From NCBI GenBank assembly GCA_029204225.1, contig CM055105.1, forward strand, positions 9,891,744-9,955,743: a DNA stretch of 64,000 nucleotides, given 5' to 3'. Below, in pieces: positions 12,940 to 24,927 of the stretch; position 1 is the stretch's first letter; every line of letters starts with the position of its first letter. The translations under genes were made by a program, and so were the position numbers. The DNA is from Diphasiastrum complanatum (Eukaryota > Streptophyta > Lycopodiopsida > Lycopodiales > Lycopodiaceae). Below the pieces are notes generated by a model. It did not search any database. It saw nothing but the letters and a program-made list of their open reading frames with translations, and was not told where the DNA came from.

Positions 12940-14521
12940 GCCCATATATTGTACGGGCTGTGAAGAAACAAGTAACGTCCTCAACATCAGAGCAGCATGG
13001 GAAAGTGAGGAACACAACATCACTTTGCCCATCAAACACAAGAGATGCGAGGACGAGGCAACAATGGTAGATGGAGGATCGGGTGTCAATTTGATCTCCA
13101 CTACTTTATATGAAAAATGGGGTCTGCAAGGGTTGAAGCCAGCAAGATTTGCCATCAAGTTGGCAGATCAATCCTGTGTGAAACCAAAAGGTGTAGTTGT
13201 CGATATCCCTGTAAAGATAGCAGGCATGCAGTTTGTGATTACTTTTGTAGTCATGGATATATTTGAATCTCCATCTGCATACCGTGTTTTACTGGGAAGA
13301 CCATGGTTGAGGACTGCGCAAGAGTACACAACTAGGGTATGGGAAAACTCACCTTCGAGAATAGAGAATGGGCTATAAAGGTTGATCCAACCACATGGGC
13401 GGTGAAACCTATTGCATCCAAAGATGATGACGGATCATCCACGACAGATCACATGATTGATCGCCCATGGCCAGCCAAGGGAAGTCACTATGATTCAGAG
13501 ATGGATGTCGTGATATGGACAGATGCATTACCAACTATTGACTGCCAGACATGTCAATATGAATCAGATCCAGAACCCAGTACATCTTCACCCAAATGTT
13601 ACACCATGGACACACCAATCACATTTGGAGTGAATATGATAATGTAGCATGGCTGTCAGTGGAGCCTATTGAGAACCCAGTGGACGATGATCTAGTCCCT
13701 TGGCAGCATGCTCTAACTTATAATAAGGAGATTGAGCTAACTGATGAACAGGTCCTACATCACATGGACCCAGATCGTTACGGAACCAAAAAAGTACCAG
13801 CTCAACCACCACAAAAGTCTGCTATGGCGAAAGTCTCAAGGATCGATCCACCCAAGGCACCTGCGAATAAGAAGAATCAATTGAAGCAACGCTACAACCA
13901 GGTGATCCGATGGAGTGATCTACCCGAAGAGGTGATAGCTACAATGGATGTTGATATTTGCAACCATGAGGCGAATGTCACGGCAATTCCGGTGAAAGAC
14001 AACAAGGATGAATCCACCAAAATGACAAAAAAGGGTAAAAAGAAAGTGTTGGATTCCTTGAAGTCAATCAAGATAGACTCAGATACAGCGTCATCTTCTA
14101 CACAGGTGACATAAAATCAAACAATGACCAGTCGGGCTAAGATCAATATGCTGAAAGAGGAATCTTGACGAGCGCCAATTCACGAGATGTCTGAGACTTT
14201 CAAGAATTACACCTTGGACGATGTGGTAATCATGATGCCGCAAGCCCAGACCCTGATCAAAGTCACGCACCAGCAGAACAAGTCTTTGAGGGACCTGCAT
14301 GGACACAGCCAATGAATCTTGCCGAGCCAGGTGAAGAAGAAAAGATAGTGCATGTGGGAGAGCAGTTAATACCCACACAGTTCAAGAGACTACGATCGTT
14401 GTTGGTGGAATATAAAGACTGTTTTGCCTAGAGTTATAGTGACCTGAAGGGCATTCCACCAACAATAGTCCAACACACCATACCCTTGGTGGACGGATTT
14501 GTCCCCAAGGTAAGTCATTAT
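12940..14521 (+). pseudogene. Gypsy E protease/linker region, left copy (part 1)
   Basis: Homologous to 52335-53570. It contains a retropepsin-like domain at 13025-13370 (VDGGSGVNLIS active-site region; LLGRPWL near its end) and a charged linker at 13640-14110 (KKGKKKVLDSLKSIK). The frame then runs toward RT (LLVEYKDCFA, with TAG at 14429 where Trp is expected). The 5' part of the element (LTR, gag) is missing; 12940 abuts a Copia fragment. It retains about 350 bp around 13285-13635 that the right copy lacks. Interrupted by Copia B at 14522. Confidence 0.85.
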
Positions 14522-15136
14522 TGTTCAAATATTAAAAAATCTATCTAATGTTGTGAGTATGGGTCCTAAAAATGACAAAGATGAATTGAGCTCTTTTGGC
14601 TTAGTATAGACCCATCTTAGAATAAAATATTCAAGGTAGGTAGAAGTAGAAACTTGAGCTACCATAGGAATTGTCATTTGTACTTTACATGTCACATTTA
14701 ATGCATGAAAAGACTATGTGGCACAATTAGACATAGTGAGGTGGCTTGGATAAGTCTAGATAGCTTGAGAGGTGGATCCACAACTCCAATTCAACTCAAA
14801 GTAGAAGAAGAGTCCATGGATCTATATATATGTGATGTAGTCTCATTGAGAAAATGATGAAATTTGTGTGTAATGCAAATTTGGAGACAAGCTCTTTGTG
14901 CCCTCTCTCTCTCTCCACGAGTTTTGTACTTGCCATTTTCTTTCTCTAGCTAAGTAGAGGCATTTATGATGTTTTGTCTTATGTTTTGTTGACAGATCTT
15001 GCTTGTAACACAATAATATTGCTTGTATGATCAGCTTTCCTATTGACAACCAATGCTAGTCTGATCTTTATGGTGTTATTGTACTTAGGAGATCAAAAAT
15101 ACGTGTGTAGGACGTCCCACACGTGTGAATTCAGCA
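14522..15136 (+). repeat. 5' LTR of Copia B
   Basis: 615 bp, TGTTCAAATATT to GAATTCAGCA. It contains TATATATATG (about 14825) as a possible promoter core, a CT-rich tract, and an exact CACACGTGTG at 15118-15127, close to the 3' end. Confidence 0.93.
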
Positions 15137-15150
15137 TGGTATCAGAGCCT
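15137..15150 (+). other. Primer binding site, Copia B
   Basis: TGGTATCAGAGCCT follows the 5' LTR with no gap and is complementary to initiator-Met tRNA. The leader to gag (15151-15892) carries CACACGTGTG at 15669-15678 and AGCACGTGTG at 15321-15330. Confidence 0.93.
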
Positions 15151-15895
15151 ACCTAAGTTTTACAAGCAAATCTAATCAAAAAGTTTGCAGATCTGATCAG
15201 ATTTCAAGCTAGGAATTATCTAGATTCTACCTTCTAGCTAGTTTGCAGTTTTCTTGTGATTATGAACTATAAACCACATTGAATGGGCCAGATCAGGTAC
15301 TGTATGAAATTTTAGGTGCTAGCACGTGTGAAATCTTCCCATTTTCAAATTGATGGTTCTCTCTCATCTCAAATCCAAATTTCAAGCAAATTAGCCCACT
15401 AAAAAGCTAGAAATGTGTAAAATCTGATGCAATTTGAATCATGACAGTTGGATAAGCCAATCAAAAGTTATAAGCTTTTGAAGAGTCATAGGTAGGGTGC
15501 CTAGACCTATGGCAAATCATGTGTACATGTCATTTATTGCCTGAATGATCACAAAAATCATCCAGAAGCTACATAATCTCATCTATATGTGATTTAGACA
15601 AAACTTATAGGTTCTTGTTTCATACAAATAGATTGTATTTGAGTCAATTTGACATTCTTGGAATATTTCACACGTGTGAAATTCAGAGAACCATAACTTT
15701 TGCCATACTTCATCTTTTTTGATGATTCAAATCTTATTTTAGAGAGATTGTCAAGCTAGTGAGATCTATCTCACAGTTTTTTTGCTAAGTCTTACATAGG
15801 ATTTGGTTCTGTACCCTTGATTGGTTCCTATAGTGAGAAAATAAGCAATTTTTTCATCCATCTTTTTTGATTTTCATCATTCTTTATGACTTACA

Positions 15896-16865
15896 ATGGG
15901 TGTCTTTCTATTAGAAGCAAGTGAAAGATTTTCGACCTCCAGTTACTCAATTTGGAAGGTTAGAATGGAATCTATCTTAATACTACAAGATGTGATGGAT
16001 ATTGTACTTGGCATTGAAGAAGAACACAAATTCCTCAAGAAATTCCAAAGTACAAAAAGAGAGCCAGGATGGATCTGCATTATATTAAGATGAATGTCTC
16101 AAATGATATCTTAAGAGAAATTGATGCTTGTACTAATGCCAAAGATGCTTGGGATACCCTCAAGGCTATCTATGAGGCAAAAAATACTTCTAGACTTCTA
16201 ACACTAAGAAACCAAAATTTTCAAAGTGTACAGAGAAGTGATGAATGTGCTTCATCTTATGTAATGAGAGTTAAAGACCTCCATAGAGAATTGTCATGCA
16301 TAGGAGACTTCATCAACCAGAATGAACTTGCTCAAGTCATACTTAATGGGTAAAGGAGGAATGTGACAACCTTGTTCAGAGTTATGCCATTAAGGAGGAG
16401 CTACCAAGTTTGGAAGCACTCCAAAGTGTGCTCATTTCTGAAGAATCAAGACAAGAGTATAAACTCTTGAAAATGGAGAGACTATCTCTCAACATTGATG
16501 GTAAAGCTCTCTTTACCAAAGACAAGCACAAGACAAGAAGTAAGAATCAACACCAATCCTCTTCAAGCAAGAACAATCTTATTTTCAAGGAGAAAGGAGA
16601 TGAGGATGAGTCCTCTCAAGCTTCCACATCCAAGAAGAAGAAGAAAAACATCAAGTGTTTCTTTTGTGACAAGAAGGGACATTATGCCACCAATTGCTTC
16701 AAGAAGAAGAGTCAATTCAAGCAAGCCAACATTTTAATGAAGAGAAGGAAGATCCTCATGCAAGTGATGGAGAGGGATCTCTTATGGTCTCGAGTTTTCT
16801 TCATCATCTTTCAAGAAGGATGGTTCGTGGTATATCGACAGTGGAGCTTCCTCACATATGTGTAA
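15896..16865 (+). pseudogene. Copia B gag with CCHC knuckle (frameshifted)
   Basis: The gag begins MGVFLLEASERF at 15896 and is homologous to the gags at 10524 and 62946. A frameshift occurs near 16030-16070, and a stop (TAA) with a second frame change at about 16350-16380. The third segment (16410-16865) holds the nucleocapsid knuckle CFFCDKKGHYATNC at about 16660-16700. Another frame change near 16780 separates it from protease. Confidence 0.88.
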
Positions 16866-18225
16866 CTCCAAGTATTCTTTTTCATCCATGTCACCTTGTG
16901 AAGGAGCCAAGAAGTCCATCTACGCAGCAAATGATCATGAGTGTGCTATTGAAGGCATAGGGACCATTCCCTTAAAGCTTTCTTCATCAAAAGTTCTTTC
17001 TCTGTCTAATGTACTTTTTGTTCCCAAGTTAACAAAAAATCTTATTAGTGTTGGGCAATTGTTTGATAGTGGACTAGATGTGAATTTCAATGTTGATACA
17101 TGTACAATAAAGAAGCATGCTGAGATCCTTGCATTTGGGTCTAGATATGGTGGAATCTACAAGCTTGATCCCAAAGAATATGCTAACTCTTGTGATAGTG
17201 CTTTTGCTACTCATATGTCTTTGGAGGAACTATGGCATAGAAGGTTGGAACATCCTAACTATAATTCTATGGTGTCCATGGTCAAGAAAACCAAATCTAT
17301 TGGCTTGCCTAATCTTATCTCCAAGAATTTCAAGCCATGTGAGGCATGTGCCATATCTAAGTCTCATAAGAAGCCTTTTTCAAAGTCATCTATCAAGACC
17401 ACACATCCATTGGAGCTCATACACTCGGATGTGCACTTCTCATCTTCAAAGAGCAAGGGTGGTGCTACTTGCTTTGTAACTTTCATTGATGATTTCACTA
17501 GATTTACTTGGGTATACCTTCTAGCTTCAAAATCTATGGTGTTTGACTATGTCCTAAAGTTCAAAGCTCTAGTTGAAAATCAATTTTCTTACAAAATCAA
17601 GATTCTTAGAAGTGATGGAGGTGGTGAGTACACTTCCAATAAATTTCATGATTATTTTGAGCTTGAAGGCGTTAAAAGAGAGTTTTCTTGTGCATATACA
17701 CCATCTCAAAATGGGGTGCCTGAAAGAAAGAATAGAACATTGTGTGAATGTGCCAAAACCATTAGAATTGAGACATCTTTGCCAAAAGACATTTGGGGTG
17801 AGGCTATCAATTGTTCAAACTATTTCTGCAATAGACTCCCTCATGTTGCACTTGGAGGAAAGTCATCATATGAAGCACTCTATTTGAAGAAACCTAAGGT
17901 TGAACACCTTAGAGTATTTGGATGCATATGCTTTGTCCATATTCCCTTGGAAACAAGAAAGAAGGATGATCCTTGTGCCAGCAAAGGTGTAATGGTTGGA
18001 TATTCATCCAACAAGAAAGCCTATCAAATCTACATGCTCTCTACCTCTAAAGTGATTGATAGTAGAGATGTAGTTTTTCATGAAGAAGAAAAGTCCAATC
18101 TCGGAGGGGCTGAGATCAAGAAACCTCAAAATCTACCACCTATTGTTATTGAAGACAATCAACATATGGAGGAGTCAAGATTTGAAGATGGAAGTCCTCG
18201 GATTTTCACTCTAGAAGATCCATGA
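16810..18225 (+). pseudogene. Copia B protease and integrase
   Basis: The frame containing the protease motif YIDSGASSHM (around 16830) continues through 18225. After the protease comes VPKLTKNLISVGQLFDSG, the GAG-pre-integrase zinc region (LWHRRLEHPN..CEACAISK), and the integrase core with its acidic residues in HSDVHF, LRSDGGGEY and GVPERKNRT. The integrase C-terminal region (VFGCICFVHI, GVMVGYSSNKKAYQIY, DSRDVVFHEEE) follows. About 455 codons from 16858 are open. It is a single, apparently unbroken segment, the best preserved part of this element. Confidence 0.92.
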
Positions 18226-19855
18226 GGGAGAGATCTGAGCCCAAGAGGCTCACTTATGATGACAAAGGAAAACAAGTGGATCTTGATTCCACTCATGCTT
18301 ATTTTGTTTCTCATGAGGAGCCCAAAGATGTTCAAGAAGCCCTCAATACCAAGGAGTGGTATGATGCCATGAAGATTGAATATGATGCCTTGGTCACCAA
18401 CCACACATGGGAGCTAGTGGATCCACCACCTTACATGCATATCATTGGATGCAAGTGGGTGTTCAAGATCAAGTACAATCATGATGGCTCCATCAACAAG
18501 TACAAGGCAATATTATGTGCTAAAGGCTTTTCAAAAATATATGGCCTTGACTATGAAGAAACCTTTGCTCCTGTAGCAAAGATGGTGACAATAAGAATCA
18601 TAATCTCTCTTGTCTTACTTTTTAAGTGGAAACTGTTTCAACTTGATGTCTCCAACGCTTTTTTAAATGGCTATATACATGGAACAACCTCAAGGATTTA
18701 TCAAGGATAAATCTAAGGTTTGTTTTCTATTTAGAAGTCTTTCTGGCTTAAAGCAAGCACCTAGATCATGGTATTCAAGACTCAACAACTTTCTACTTTC
18801 ATTAGGATTTGTGCTTAGTGACTATGATCCTTCTATGTACTTAAAATTTGATGGTAGTAATATTGTCATTCTCCTAATCTATGTAGATGACATTATTCTT
18901 AGTGGAAGTTGTTTGATGCTAGTTCAAGAAACCAAAGATGCATTAGGAAAAGAATTTAAAATGCAAGATCTAGGAAAGATCCATTACATTTTGGGCCTTG
19001 AGATTGATTTTCATGAAGAGTATGCTTTTATTTGTCAATCTAGATATGTCTTATCTATGTTGAGAAAATTCAATATGCAAAGTTGTAAAGGCATAGATAC
19101 TCCCATGGAGCAACATGTAAAAGATCCTATTAAAGGTGATGAAAGATCCTTCGAGGACATCACACTTTATAGGAGTCTTATAGGCTCTTTAATTTGGCTT
19201 ACTATCACTAGACCCGATTTGATCTATTGTGTGCACAAATTGAGTCAATTAATGCAAGATCCCAAGATCCAACATTGGAATATGGCCAAGAAAGTTCTAA
19301 GATATGTATCTTCTACTCAAGATTATGGTTTATTATGGTTTATTATACTAGAATGAAGATCTAACCATTGTTGGCTATTCAAATTCCGATTTTGCAAGTG
19401 ATAAAATGGATCGGAAGTCCATTAAAGCATATACTATCTTTCTTGGAGACAATCTTGTGTCTTGGCTTTCAAAGAAGCAAGATACCATATCTCTATCATC
19501 TTGTGAGGCCGAGTATAAAGCACTCACTACGACAACTAAAGAGGTGCTTTGGATCAAGACGTTAATCATGGAGCTAAAGTGCATCAAAGAGGATGATCTT
19601 CCCTTGATCAAATGTGACAACATATCAGCACAAGCTCTTGCAAACAATCCTATTTTTCATGCAAGAAGCAAGCATATAGAAGTGGCACACCATTTTGTAA
19701 GGGAAAAGCTCATTGGAGGTGAAATCAACTTAGAACATGTCGACACATCTTCGTGTATTGCTGATCTTCTCACAAAGCCACTTTGCAAAAGTGCCTTCTT
19801 AAAGCATAGATCTAATCTTGGTCTTATCTCAAGATCAATGTTTGATTCACATTAG
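18222..19855 (+). pseudogene. Copia B reverse transcriptase and RNase H (frameshifted)
   Basis: RT starts in the frame at 18222 (EPKDVQEALNTKEWYDAM, GCKWVFKIKYN, QLDVSNAFLNGY) and shifts near 18680 into the frame 18667-19356 carrying the catalytic LLIYVDDIILSG. It shifts again near 19350 into 19406-19855, RNase H (LSSCEAEYKALT, KCDNISAQALANNP, HVDTSSCIADLLTKPL). A short duplication of GGTTTATTATGGTTTATTAT at about 19326-19345 probably caused the second break. The TAG at 19853-19855 lies 18 bp before the 3' LTR. Confidence 0.92.
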
Positions 19856-19873
19856 ATACATTTTTAGGAGGAG

Positions 19874-20485
19874 TGTCAAAATATTGAAAAATCTATCTAA
19901 TGTTGTGAGTATGGGTCCTAAAAATGCCAAAGATGAATTGAGCTCTTTTGGCTTAGTATAGACCCATCTTAGAATAAAATACTCAAGGTAGGTAGAAGTA
20001 GAAACTCGAGCTACCATAGGAATTGCCATTTGTACTTTACATGCCACATTTAATGCATGAAAAGACTATGTGGCACAATTAGACATAGTGAGGTGGCTTG
20101 GATAAGTCTAGAAGGTTGAGAGGTGGATCCACAACTCCAATTCAACTCAAAGTAGAAGAAGAGTCCATGGATCTATATATATGTGATGTACTCTCATTGA
20201 GAAAAATGATGAAATTTGTGTGTAATGCAAATTTGGAGACTTGCTCTTTGTGCTCTCTCTCTCTCCACGAGTTTTGTACTTGTTATTTTCTCTCTCTAGC
20301 CGAGTAGAGACATTTATGATGCTTTGTCTTATGTTTTGTTGATAGATCTTGCTTGTAACACAATAATATTGCTTGTATGATCAGCTTTCCTATTGACAAC
20401 CAATGCTACTTTGATCTTTATGGTGTTATTGTACTTAGGAGATCAAAAATACATGTGTAGGGCGTCCCACACATGTGAATCAACA
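19874..20485 (+). repeat. 3' LTR of Copia B
   Basis: 612 bp, TGTCAAAATATT to GAATCAACA, preceded by the purine tract AGGAGGAG. The palindrome near its end has become CACACATGTG (20468-20477), as expected from CpG decay of CACACGTGTG in the 5' LTR. Confidence 0.93.
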
Positions 20486-22440
20486 ATTATTACCGCTGCA
20501 ACCCGAATTATACTGAGCTGATCAAGCAGGAGTTGCAGAAGCTGATGAATGCAGATTTCATCTATGAAATCGAGCACACGAAATGGGTATCACCGATAGT
20601 TATAGTACCCAAGAAGAACGACAAAATACGGATTTGTGTGAATCTGAAGGCGCTAAATGCAGTCACCAAAAAAGATCATTTTCCTTTACTATTTACAAAA
20701 AGTGTCCTCGACAGAGTAGCCGGTGCCGAGGCCTACAGTTTTCTAGATGGCTTCAGTGGCTACAACCAGGTGGAAATAGCCCCCCAGAACCAGCACAAGA
20801 CAACATTTGCCATGGAATGGGAAACCTATGCCTATAAATTGATGTCATTCAAACTTTGCAATGCCCCAAGCACCTTCCAACGAGTCATGCAGATGGCATT
20901 CAAAGATTATCTGCAAAAATTTCTGAAAACTTTCTTGGACGATCTGTGTGTGCATGGACCAGACTCAAAACACTTATCCAACTTGGAGAAGGTGTTACAA
21001 AAATGCCGCGACTACCAGATCTTCCTGAATCCAGAAAAATGTCAATTTTGGGTAACACATGGCTTGATTCTCGGCCATATAGTGTCAAGACACGGGATCG
21101 CCACATATTTATCAAAGATCAGAATGATTATTGATCTACCACCACCGGGGACAATCCGCAAAGTCTATATCTTCATGGGTCATGCTAGCTATTATAGGAT
21201 CTTCATTCTTGATTTTTCGGAGTTAGCCCGACCAATTTACAAACTCACAATGGATCCACATTGGAAGGAGTAAGTCCTAAAGGATTTCCAGAAGCTTAAG
21301 GATACATTGGTTTCAGCACCAATCTTACGCCTAGCCAATTGGTCCATTGAGTTTCACGTGCATACGGACGCATCGAAGTATGCAGTTGAAGCAGTCTTAA
21401 CCCAGCCAGGTAAACACAAAAAGGATTTTCCAATCCGATTTGCAAGCTGATAGCTCAGTGATACTGAAATGAATTATTCAACCACAGAGTGGGAAGCACT
21501 GGCAATGATTTATGTGGTTAAGAAATTTTGACATTACCTGATGGCCACACATTTTGCTTTTTATACGAACCATCAACCCTTGCTCTATCTCGTTAATAAA
21601 ACTTGCAACACCGGGAGAATCACCAGATGGCTACTTTTGTGGTTGGAATTTGATTTTCGGATAGTAGTTAGGGAAAACAACATTACATGGCAGATCATGT
21701 ATCACCGGCCAGTTATACCGAAGAGGACCAGACGGAATTCTTTGGCAGTGTATTCTTTCTCATGAGGCCACCCAGATCATTTTGCTTCCACATGAAGGCA
21801 TGGGTGGGGGCCATTTTGCATTCGACATTACAGTTTGCAAGATCCTGCAATCAGGATGTTGGTGGCCAACGATTCATAAGGATACGGAGGAATACTTAAA
21901 AAAGTGTGATGTGTGCCAAAAGGCAAGAAGGCCAACGAGATTGAATTATGACCTACTGCACCCGGTCTTAGCTCAAGCACCATTCGAGAAGTGGGGATTG
22001 GATTACATCGGTCCAATTTACCATGTGGCAAAGAGTTCCTAGGCTCGATACGTAATCGCAGCCACAGACTACCTCACCAAATGGGTCGAAGCCAAGGCAG
22101 TAAGAGTAGCTGATGCTAGGACCACTGCCAAGTTCCTTTATGAAAATATCATTGTACGTTTCGGATGCCCGGTAGAGCTAGTCAACAATCGCGAAAGCCA
22201 TTTCATCAATGAGACCATCAAGGTCCTGTTGGAGTAATTCTTCATGATCCACAGAACCAGTATGCCTTATTATCCTCGTGCTAGTGGGCAAGCAGAATCA
22301 TCCAATAAGATCCTGTGTAGCGTGCTCACGAAAACAGTTGAAGCTAGAAGATCAGATTGGGAACATAAGTTGCATGTTGCATTGTGGGCATTCATGACAA
22401 CATATAAAGGAAGCACTGATCAAACACCCTTCACCTTCTG
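20486..22440 (+). pseudogene. Gypsy E RT, RNase H and integrase, left copy (part 2)
   Basis: Continues 14521 after Copia B. RT is visible at 20500-21270 (WVSPIVIVPKKNDKIRICVN..., LDGFSGYNQV, catalytic KTFLDDLCVHG), RNase H at about 21350-21700, and integrase zinc and core at 21890-22430 (KKCDVCQKARRPTR..., PFEKWGLDYIGPI). There are stops at 21271 and several other Trp-to-stop changes. The integrase ends abruptly at about 22431, where sequence equivalent to 55690-56812 has been deleted. Confidence 0.9.
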
Positions 22441-22855
22441 AACTCTCGCAGACTTCCCTGAGGTCATAGAATTTTGTGAAGAAGGTGTCTACCAAAATTT
22501 GGGTGAAACTAAACAAGGGAAAGTGGATTTCACCTAATACGCACTCTAAATTCCACTATATAAGGGCTGAATTTGAGTCATTTGTCACCTTTGCTAGCAA
22601 AGCTCTGCCAAAATTTACACTAAAATTACCAAGCTCTTTGTTTGCAACCAAAATTTCTACCAGTTATCATCCGATCATACTGAACACCGATCTACGCTCA
22701 AAACTACACTTCTTGTCATCCAACACTCGTTATTCACAGTTTTTTGTCGTTTTCACATCTTTTTCCATTTTCCACCGTTAATCATCACTGCTAACATGGC
22801 CTCCTCATCCTCTGAAGACTCTGGCACCAAACAAGCTCGACAACAAATCCGAGCA
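22431..22855 (+). other. Gypsy E post-integrase spacer and start of extra ORF
   Basis: Matches 56815-57245, from ACTCTCGCAGACTTCCCTGAG through a CTATATAAG box (22554) to the start MASSSSEDSG of the extra ORF at 22796. It is cut at about 22855 where Copia C pol begins in another frame. The preserved TATA-like box followed by an ATG suggests that the extra ORF may have its own promoter. Confidence 0.65.
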
Positions 22856-24127
22856 AACAATCATGGTTGGCTACTCGAACGGAACACATGTGTACAGACT
22901 TTACGATTCAACCACAAAGAAGGTTGTTTCGAACAAAAATGTGAAGTTCTACGAGTCCACATTCCCTGGACTGGAAGATGAAAGAGGCCATGAGATCTTC
23001 ACATTGCTGCCTATTCAAGAGGGAGATCGAGAACAATCATCAAATCAAAATGCAGGACCCCAGACCCCAGAGCAGTAGGAAGCAGAGGATCGATCCCACG
23101 AACAAGAAATGTTTGAGTAGCGACGAAACAAACCTCGAAGGTCAACAAGAAAAAGAAGACCTCCAGACCGCTATTCTGACAATCTTCAATGGAGTGAAGA
23201 CACACAGTTTGAGTACTACAGCTTCATAGAAGAGCCATCTACATACCAAGAAGCTGTCCAGAGTCCAGAGGGAGAATTCTGGAAACAGGCAATGTCAGAA
23301 GAGATCGAGTCGATGAGGCGAAACGAGGCATGGACATTAGAGCCCTGCCAGAAAACAGAAAAGTAGTCAACTACAAATGGGTGTACAAGAAGAAGCTGAA
23401 ATGAGATGGCACCATTGGACGCTACAAAGCAAGGCTTGTTGCGAAGGGCTACACGCAGAGATATGGTGTTGACTATTTCGACACATATTTGCCTAAGGTC
23501 AAGATGACAAGCATAAGGCTGATCCTTGCATACGCCACACAGTACAATCTAGAAATTCACCAGATTGACGTGAAAATAACCTTTCTCCATGGAGATCTAG
23601 AGGAAAAAAATTTCATGAAGCAACCTGAAGGCTATGAAGACCCGGACAACAGACAATATGTCTGTCGATTGCAGAGATGCATCTACAGTCTAAAACAGGC
23701 ATCATGAGCCTGATACAAAAAGCTTGATGGTCTTCTTAAGTCTCTAGACTTCAATCCTACTCAACCAGACTGTAATGTCTACATCAAAAGAGCAGAAAAG
23801 AATTTTGAGATACTGACCATTTTTGTGGATGATTCGTTGATGATAGAAAATTCCTTGATGTTAATCAAAGACACGAAGAGTCAGATTTCTGAAAACTACG
23901 AAATCACAGATCTTGGAGAAGCAACAAGATGCCTAAGGCTGGAGATCAGAAGAGATCGAACAAATGGCAAAATGCACTTGATTCAATCAGAATACGCTAG
24001 AAAAGTGCTAAAGTAGTACCACATGATGGACTGTGAAGAGAAAACCACACCAATGATAGCTGGAGCCAAGCTCATGAAACAGGATTGCCCAAAAACAGAA
24101 GAGGAAGAATAGAAGGCAGGTATACCC
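22856..24127 (+). pseudogene. Copia C pol fragment: integrase tail and RT
   Basis: Begins in the integrase C-terminus (MVGYSNGTHVYRLYDSTTKK), continues through RT N-terminal sequence at 23220-23480 with stops, then palm motifs QIDVKITFLHGDLEEKN and SLKQAS (23489-23707) and the catalytic FVDDSLMIEN (about 23822). Frame breaks and TAG/TGA codons are frequent. RNase H is missing: the RT end runs almost directly into the LTR at 24128. Confidence 0.88.
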
Positions 24128-24927
24128 TGCCAGAACAAGACACGAAGGTCGAACAATTCGCGATAGTCAACATGACTTTGACTCGAAGCATGAATGAGAA
24201 CAATTCACGACAGTCAACGTGTCTTTGACTCGAAGCACGAACAATTCGCGAATAAATCGCGAATCGCAAACACACCTCCAGAACCGCAAAGCCGAAAAAG
24301 AGACGCGAAATGAAAACTACGAAAAGAACGAAAGCAAACAGGAGATTATGAAACAGACGAAGGAAAATCTCTCACGCTACCAGCTGGCAGCTCAACGGGC
24401 TTCACGCTTAGCTGAAATGAGTAGCAACAACACAGACTAGTAACTAGTTGATTAGCGTTAACTAGCAATGTGATTCTATGTTTAGCTATCTTGTAAACTC
24501 CACATAGTGGAGTATAAACGATCCTCTCTAGATCATAAAAAAGGAGAGAATACAGATATTTGTAAGAGTCAGAGAGAGACGTAGCGAATAGAGTAAGAAA
24601 GAAAAGACACCATAGCTGTGTATGAAAGTCTGCCAATGAGCAGAACACAACAAAAGAGTAGAATGTCATTCCGCCAACAAGCGAGACACCGACAAATTCA
24701 CTCTAAACTAAAATTGATAATTTAGTCACTCTATTTTTGCGCATCTCGTCTTGTGCTGTGTGTCATGATTGCTAGAATAGAACATGTTCTGTGATGCGTA
24801 GTCGAGTGTCTGGGATCTTGTAAGGGCTTCCGCACAAAAGAAAATTAAAAGACAGAAAATTGTTCGCGATAAAGAAGACGAAGTGAGGACGAACACGAAT
24901 CAGTCCCACGCACGTGCTCCCGTGACA
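24128..24927 (+). repeat. 3' LTR of Copia C
   Basis: About 800 bp from TGCCAGAACAAG to CTCCCGTGACA. It has the tandem GTCAA..GTTGACT units near its start, and a stretch unusually rich in CpG and GAA. The same LTR occurs inverted at 41215-41998 and 1-324/4893-5039. The right boundary agrees with the primer-site junction at 41214/41215. Confidence 0.85.

Larger units (their letters stand above)
14522..20485 (+). mobile_element. Copia B, structurally complete LTR retrotransposon
   Basis: 5964 bp with two LTRs (14522-15136 and 19874-20485), a primer site, a purine tract (AGGAGGAG before 19874), and gag-protease-integrase-RT-RNase H in Copia order. It is flanked by a perfect 5-bp duplication ATTAT (14517-14521 and 20486-20490). 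The host Gypsy sequence rejoins exactly when the insertion and one ATTAT are removed, and the empty site can be compared at 53560-53570. The LTRs differ at scattered sites (mid-90s percent identity by eye), so it is not very recent. Frame breaks in gag and pol make it non-autonomous now. Confidence 0.95.
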
